Below, one piece after another: positions 58,024 to 64,000 of a stretch of 64,000 nt of DNA. The notes beneath the pieces are model-generated. The model saw only the letters and a list, made by a program, of their open reading frames with translations, did no database searches and was not told the origin of the DNA. Every line of letters starts with the position of its first letter. Position 1 is the stretch's first letter. This DNA comes from Daucus carota subsp. sativus (lineage: Eukaryota; Streptophyta; Magnoliopsida; Apiales; Apiaceae), in assembly GCF_001625215.2 (NCBI RefSeq), contig NC_030381.2, positions 54,733,214 to 54,797,213 on the forward strand, in the 5' to 3' direction. The position numbers and the translations under genes were made by a program.

Positions 58024-60955
58024 CTAGCTCACATTACTCCAGTAACTCTTCTCCCATATCTCTACTTGCTTCACTAAACCAGCCTTGTGCTTTACCAATT
58101 TGCCTAAAAAGTTGGAGTTATAAGGAGAAGGCAGTGTGCATGGACTTTCCAAAGAAGGACTCTTCACTAGTGAATCCATCTTAAACTTTTTCTCTGTCCC
58201 TTCTGCATTGCATACCATTGTTTCCGAACAAAATTCAACAGCTTTTTTGGGTATTTTTGGGTCAAATCTTTGGAGCTTTGCATATTCGTTTAACAAATGA
58301 AACATGTAGTCATAAACATAATCCATCTTCAACTCATCTTGGATGAAGGTGCTAGCAGCCTTTCCTATTGCTTGTGCCTGCATTCGCAAAATATCATAGG
58401 ATTAATAAGACAAATTCTATGTTCATAGTGATACTTGTATCAGTGGATGTTCTGTGTTGATGGTGATACTTGTATCAAGAATATGAATACCTTATCGGGA
58501 TTGAGATTTCCCCATACTACAGCATATTCTACGGATCTGCATTTGTCATCGTTGTTGATTGGCCAGTAATGTTCCAATGGCTTTAGACTTCTCACGAAGA
58601 AGTCATAGTAATCTGGTTTCACTAACAAAGTAACCGAATCACAGGCTAATATGTACTTTTCGCTAACTGACCAAGCATATCCTTCAATATAAATCTTGTA
58701 TCTACACATTGATCACAAGTTCAAAATTGTAAAAAAAACAAGAATGGGACAGTAATCTGATAAGAAAACAAGAATGAGACGGTAAGATGATTAGATATAA
58801 AATTCAGAAAAAGTTTCATACCGATAAGTGCATTGATTTGCAACATTTGATTGCTGGAATCCTTGTTGCCCTTCACGAATCCAGTCCTAAACCAAAACCA
58901 AACACAGAACACACTCAATTACATTCAGTAGATCGATTTACCAAATAATATCGACTGCCTAATGAAACCATGTCCTTACCTGAACAAAGAGGCGGGCATT
59001 CCAGTCCTGTTCTTGAGAAACATTACACTTGAGCAAGTCTTTTCTGTTGTCAACGACGAAAGGGTTTCCTTTCCAATAAGCATATGGTTCCCTTTCAATC
59101 CATTTGACCTTAGTGTTCCCTTCTTTCATTTCTTTCAGTATCATTTCCCATGGTTTTATATTTATTTCAGCCCTGGAATACGGAAGCAAAGTATTTAACA
59201 AAGGTAATGTAAGCAAATAACTATATAGTTTAATGAAGTGTTATTGAATATAATACAAGGGTTTTGGTCCATGACAATCGATATGACTCAAAGAGGTCTT
59301 ATCCAACACACAGCTCCATTACCATCAGATCTGTATTTCAAGGGTTGAGATTGAAACCTGTTTTTTTAAGTATCCGCTATAATTTTCCGCGGATAGGGAT
59401 TCCCTATCCGCGGAACTTAAAAAAACGAAGTTTCAATCTAGACCCTTGAAATAGAGATCCGACGGCCCTAGAAGTGTGTGTTAAATAACCTGTCCCTGAC
59501 AAAATACATCATAAAGAAACAATTTCAACAAAAGATGAGTGAAGATTCAAAATTTACCATCCCCAGAAGGACCAATCAGGAAAGACAATGTCACTAGTCC
59601 ACTTATCACCACAATATCTAAATAATGGTGGAGTGGCGATATTGAGTCTACGATACAAATGCGATTTCACCACAGGTTTATCATCAGTATCAAACATCAA
59701 TTCCAGATCTGGAAGTCTCCCGGGATACCTTCTCAACAACTGCAAAATCCCCCATATTGTGAACACATCTCTAGTCTGTATCGACTGCCTGAACTTCTCT
59801 ATGTAAACCTTCCCTTGCACTATCACTAGTCGAAAATGTGCAGTCTTTTTCGCTTTTTTTAACATGTCCCTCGTAACCCCTGTAGCCTTAAACGGCTTTA
59901 AATCTTCATGTATCCAGCGAAAATACTCAGGGCAAGCTGAACTTGCTCTTAAATCATCACTGAAAGCCTTAGGATAATTTGCTGGACACGTTTGTGTCAC
60001 ATTTTTAGGCGAACAAGAAAGTGGTATCTCGACTCTCTCTTGGATTTTAACCTTTTCGGGGATTTTCTTCAGTTCATCTATTTGTGTAGTTCTCTTGTTC
60101 TCTTTGGGAACAATAATCACACTATCAACATAAACTTTACTCTGCTCCTGAAGATCAAAGATGAAAAAACACAATCATAAACTCATTAATGTCACACAAA
60201 ATAAACTAACTAGTCAAATTTGTCACAAATATCATGTAAACTTACATGATTAATCGCAGAATACATAAACCCTGCAGCTACGAAGATGAAAACATAAAGT
60301 ATAGTTGTACTGATTCCTGATGCCTTCTTCAGTACTGGTAAATGCCATAACTTAGCTCCTGATGAATCTCTCGACAGCCTGGAAAAAGTATCCCATCATC
60401 AAAATATACATTTACGACATAACTAATACTACCAATTTTTTTTTAGCTCTGAATTTACCTATTCAATTCATCGAAAATCCTAATGCAGTAGCCTAATTAA
60501 ATTGTACAAGTAATAGACATTTGGTCTCAATTTTTTCTGTATCTGATCAAGTCCACTAATACACTCTCTCCATCAAATGCACATCAATATAACAAGCATG
60601 TATGAACATTTCTTTCCTCTAAAGATACACGTAAAATTCCCCATCGCCTCCGCTCATAAAAACAAGACCGGTGTGTGAGCGTGTCTAATTATCACAAATT
60701 AAAACCGAGTCTCCAAATAACCACATATTTCCAACATATATCACACATGTATAAACATTTCTTACTAGATACACGTAAAATCCCCCAACAAGACGGACGA
60801 GTGTGTGAGCGTGTTTAATTATCACAAATCAAAACCGAGTCTCCAAATAACCACATATTTCCAACGTGTAAAACTACATAAATGCAAAAACCATACATAT
60901 CAATATATCAAAACAACAAGAGGCCAGTGTGCATTTACCTGTCAATGCTTTTCAT
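58024..60955 (-). CDS. CAP10/DUF821 protein O-glucosyltransferase-like membrane protein
   Basis: Plant member of the CAP10 (Rumi/POGLUT-like, GT90) family, a type II endomembrane protein. Animal relatives glucosylate EGF repeats, while plant substrates are largely unknown. Seven exons: 60939-60955, 60246-60378, 59558-60147, 58980-59172, 58822-58886, 58491-58701 and 58024-58377, total 1563 nt, 520 aa in phase. A membrane anchor lies at about residues 28-45 (ISTTILYVFIFVAAGFMYSA), then a Lys-rich stem. The catalytic region starts TCPANYPKAF, then CPEYFRWIHEDLKPF, AHFRLVIVQGKVYIE, LPDLELMFDTDDKPV, FPDWSFWGWAEINIKPWEM, EREPYAYWKGNPFV, QCTYRYKIYIEGYAWSVSEK and LACDSVTLLVKPDYYDFFVR. All family motifs are intact. 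Two repeats lie in its introns (59292-59492 and 60597-60866). Confidence 0.92.
59292..59492. mobile_element. Foldback (long inverted repeat) element in an intron
   Basis: The two arms are near-complete inverse copies. The centre is a perfect 15-bp inverted repeat, TTCCGCGGATAGGGA (59385-59399) against 59401-59415, with one base between. Outward, GATCTGTATTTCAAGGGTTG and its inverse GATCTCTATTTCAAGGGTCT match, then AACACACA on both sides. Size and shape fit a foldback MITE. The target duplication was not resolved. Confidence 0.7.
60597..60866. repeat. Imperfect tandem duplication (about 130-148 bp) in the first intron
   Basis: CATGTATRAACATTTCTT, GATACACGTAAAAT, GTGTGTGAGCGTGT and AAAACCGAGTCTCCAAATAA each occur twice in the same order. 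An extra stretch near 60643-60660 lengthens the first unit. Confidence 0.75.
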
Positions 60956-61020
60956 CTCGAACTCGAAAACTCAGAAAATTTTGCTGTTTCTTGAAGCCTA
61001 AAACCCTGGCGTGTGGATAG

Positions 61021-61332
61021 ATAAAAGTTTAGTATGAATGGTGTGAGATTGCACGTACAAAATTACAATGCAGACAAATGCAGATGATAAGAGGTGGGTT
61101 TAAGGGTTTTGTTGTTTAGTAAACTCGGTAACAGAAATTGAGTTATACTAGAATGTTAAGACAAGTCAAACTCTCTGGACTTGTTTTTGGGTTTAGTTTA
61201 TGTTAGGTGTTTGGTCTAATTTTCAATCCTAGTTTTATTTGGTTTGAATTATCTGCGTGAATTGCGTCCGTAAAAGGGGAATAATAAAAGTATTTGTTGT
61301 TTGTTAGTGGGTATGTAATTATTCAATTAATG
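61021..61332. other. Upstream region of the CAP10-type gene
   Basis: Likely promoter and leader, with no motif or gene recognised. Confidence 0.35.
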
Positions 61333-61816
61333 ATAATAAATGATGATTATTACTTGCCAACCTCTCTGATATATATATGCAGAAAATCTTTTTTAATATA
61401 CTGAAAATATTTAGGAAAATGGGATATTTATTTTGAATTTTGAAAATATTTTGTGAATTTGACCAATAATATATTATTAGGATTTTTCTAGTAATTTTAA
61501 TAAAAAAATTAATTATTTATTAAGAAAAGAGAAAATATAAATATATGTAAACGTGAAGGTAAATTAATTATAATATAATAAATGATGATTATTACATGCC
61601 AACCTCTTTTGTATATATATGCAGAAAATCTTTTCAGATATACTGAAAATATTTATGAAAATGGGATATTTATTTTGAACTTTGAAAATATTTTGTGAAT
61701 TTGAGCAATAATATATTATTAGGATTTTTCTAGTAATTTTAATAAAAAAATTATTTATTTATTAAGAAAAGAGAAAATATAAATATATGTAAACGTGAAG
61801 GTAAAATAAATTAAAA
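61333..61816. repeat. 242-bp tandem duplication with a partial third unit
   Basis: The unit starting ATAATAAATGATGATTATTA (61333) recurs at 61575 with few differences through GTAAACGTGAAGGTAAA. A short piece of a third unit (CATGAAGGTGAAATAAA) follows near 61859. Confidence 0.8.
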
Positions 61817-62484
61817 ATTAAATTATTATATGTTTTTAATATATTCAAATATTATTTACATGAAGGTGAAATAAAAATAAAATTATTATATACATGTGTT
61901 AGAAGGGCCTGTGAGCATCCAGTCCCTAAAAATTATCTCAGTGATGTATTTTTTTTTTTAATTTTTCGCAAAAGTACTTTTTATTTTTAAAATACTTGCC
62001 AATCTTTTTTTTGTGGTTCGTTTGTTAAAAATACAAATTTGCAATAATTTTATAACTGGAATCAACTTAAAATGCAATTTAAAAAATAGAAAAAAAAAAA
62101 AGAAATACTCATCCTAATCTTTACAAATGGACACATTCTAAAACCCATTTTAAATTAATTTGACTGATGGTTTAGATGGTTTAGATTGTTGTTCATTCAC
62201 TGGTGCCGTTGGAGTAGAGTAGCAGCACAGACATTGTGGATGGACCATGTAGAAATCTATTGAAATTTTCAATAGTTTCTTGTACTGATAAAAGAAACAC
62301 CAGAGGTTTGACACAAACTAGGTGATATAACTTTGTACTATACTTATACTTTCAACAGAGGAAAATTGTATCAAGCAGTAAGAGAAAGAAACATATTTTA
62401 CCAATATACATGAGATTTTGTTAAGTACAACGAAATGTAAGATCTACATTTCGACACAATTAGAGTACCCTTTCGTCTATGAGT
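61817..62484. other. Spacer and 3' UTR of the coiled-coil gene
   Basis: AT-rich with a short T run. No gene seen apart from the expected 3' UTR next to 62485. Confidence 0.4.
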
Positions 62485-64000
62485 TCAGGTAAACAAGGAC
62501 CAACTTTTGTTAGAATTTTTGAAGTTGCGGAGTGCCATCACAAGCTGTTGTCTTTCACCCTCTACCTCGGCAAATTTGAGACTTATTTCTGAATATCTCT
62601 GTTGCATATCCCTCAGTTCACATTCCATCGATTGGTTTTTCTCCTTGAGCAAAACCATTTCATCCAACAATTTGTCTAGGTTTTTATGATCTCTTGAATC
62701 CGTAGCAGAGTCTTTAATTTCAGTATTTGATGGAATGCCGTTATTGCTGAGTAGGTAAACGAAATGGGAATTAGAAAACTCCTTACATTGTTTATACGAG
62801 GACTGTTTTAAGTGAACTTCGTTTTAATTTATTTCCATTAGACAACTGGCATATATAATTTGATAAAACTGAATGCGTAGTGTAAGTTTGTCAACTTACC
62901 TTTCTGTCAATGTTCGCGGAGATCCCATTTCCTCAGCTGAGCAATTTGTGGTGTTTATATCCTGAGCTCCTAAGATTGCTGCTCCTCGTATTCCAGCATT
63001 TAGGTTCCCACTATCTTCAATTACCTGTTTTAATAGAAATGTGAACCCTTGTATCAATACTTCTATACATGTTTTGGACCATATATCTGATTAAGATTCA
63101 AACTTGGAACAAAATGCAAACTAATATTAAGATTATAAAAACTTACTCTAATGCACCCTATTTAACACAAATTTCCTACCTTTTGGCATTCGTAGCCACA
63201 GAAAGTTGTAGCATTTTCTCTGAGAATTTCGCAATTTCTCTCTAAATCTTCAATCTTCCTTTGGAGATCTTGTTCCTTCACAAGAAATGTGTTTGACGAT
63301 TTTTCCAGAGCAACTTCTTTCAGCTTAATTTTACCCTGCAAGTCATGGATAGAATTATAAAAAAATCAAATATGTTTTTAAACTAACTAAAGAATGATGA
63401 ATAACATATCTGGTGGCCAAAGGATGGTAATAAAATGATAATAGTAACACTACTGCAATTTTACCTCGAGTAATTTTAATCTTTCTTTCAGGTCTACCAA
63501 CTCTTTAGAGGTAGGAGGAGAAGGGATATATTTAATATTTCTAGCTTTCGCTACCTCTGGAACTAGTGCTCGTCCATTGCCATCTTTGATTTTCTTCTCT
63601 ACACTGCATAATGCATCTTCCTTCTTCTTTAGCTCAGTTTTAAGTTGAATAACCTGTTTCTGATATTTTTCTTTCTGCAACTCTTCGGCAGTAGAAGATA
63701 GTTTCAATTCATTATACTGAACTTTAAGGGTTGCCAACTCTGATTGAAGATTCTCAATCACCGACTTTGCTTCGTCCTTGGCATTCCTCATTACGTTCAA
63801 TTCTTCCTGTAAAGTTTCTGCTTCCATCTTCAACAATGCTACCATGCTTTCCAGTTTATTTCTTTCAGCGGCCCCCTCTTCCAGCCGTAATTGAATGTTG
63901 CTACTTGATGCCTTCATTTGTTCTAGCTCAGCTCTTAAAGTTTCAGTCTCCTCTGTTTGTTTGGAGGAGACATTATTCACTCTATCCAGCCTTTCAATCT
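62485..64000 (-). CDS. NT-C2/myosin-heavy-chain-related coiled-coil protein, C-terminal part (partial)
   Basis: 3' end of a long coiled-coil gene. The 5' part, which in this family carries an N-terminal C2 (NT-C2/EEIG1) domain, lies past the window edge. Four exons are visible: 63465-64000 (open at the edge), 63180-63335, 62900-63024 and 62485-62746. The sequence is heptad-rich (TETLRAELEQMKASSSNIQL, KLESMVALLKMEAETLQEEL), followed by YIPSPPTSKELVDLKERLKL, which marks the family. A CGYECQK segment follows, then the closing block LLDEMVLLKEKNQSMECEL and DMQQRYSEISLKFAEVEGER, ending RQQLVMALRNFKNSNKSWSL. Known relatives (At5g41140, At1g63300) are called myosin heavy chain-related or USO1-like. 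They have no motor domain and their role is poorly known. Confidence 0.88.

Noticed and set aside
1-64000. LTR retroelements, virus-like copies, CRISPR arrays, bacterial-type operons
   Set aside because: No long terminal repeats with gag/pol motifs, no regular spacer arrays and no operon-like coding were seen. This is ordinary plant nuclear DNA.

Overview
This is nuclear DNA from a flowering plant. The genes are split by short GT-AG introns, the spacers are AT-rich and full of small DNA transposons, and the proteins (GEX1, AHL, B3, DC1, kiwellin, theta GST, KATAMARI1-like GT47) are typical of eudicots. An asterid is plausible, but the sequence does not fix the species. I found no tRNA, rRNA, CRISPR or organelle sequence, and no convincing LTR retroelement.

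Layout. 1-4649 (-): 5' nine coding exons of a chloroplast glutamate-cysteine ligase (copy A), with a leader exon near 5753-5860. 6785-7375: a small TIR transposon. 7815-11712 (-): GEX1/KAR5-type nuclear-fusion protein, with a hAT element carrying a nested TIR element in one intron and a hAT MITE in another. 13564-16643 (-): a complete but diverged second glutamate-cysteine ligase (copy B). 18706-19854 (-): plastid HAD phosphatase of riboflavin synthesis (PyrP2). 20.6-23.7 kb: AT-rich spacer with a Stowaway MITE and a GC-rich repeat. 23.7-29.8 kb: a segmentally duplicated DC1 zinc-finger locus with one intact gene (26406-28331) and remnants broken up by a poly(A) retroposon, a Helitron and other insertions. 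29.8-33.7 kb: a CACTA end, a LINE-like tail and a decayed B3 copy. 33750-37009 (-): AT-hook/PPC protein. 37.6-42.1 kb: two near-identical B3 genes flanking a kiwellin gene. 43419-47955: two glutathione peroxidases, head to head. 48322-50043 (-): GT47 exostosin-type glycosyltransferase. 52271-57484 (+): two theta-class GSTs in tandem. 58024-60955 (-): CAP10/DUF821 protein O-glucosyltransferase-like gene. 62485-64000 (-): 3' part of a coiled-coil NT-C2/myosin-heavy-chain-like gene.

Functional theme. Six of the fourteen apparently intact or partial genes act on glutathione: two make its precursor gamma-glutamylcysteine, two are peroxidases, and two are theta transferases ending in the peroxisomal signal SKL. 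They form three local duplicate pairs. Nothing shows co-regulation, and shared ancestry of neighbours is the simpler explanation. The most notable protein-level signal is copy B of glutamate-cysteine ligase. Its frame is open through 14 exons, yet it differs from copy A in an otherwise conserved motif and lacks one cysteine of the regulatory disulfide.

Exon limits were set by hand from GT/AG sites, reading phase and family alignments recalled from memory. CDS start/end values span first to last coding base, introns included.
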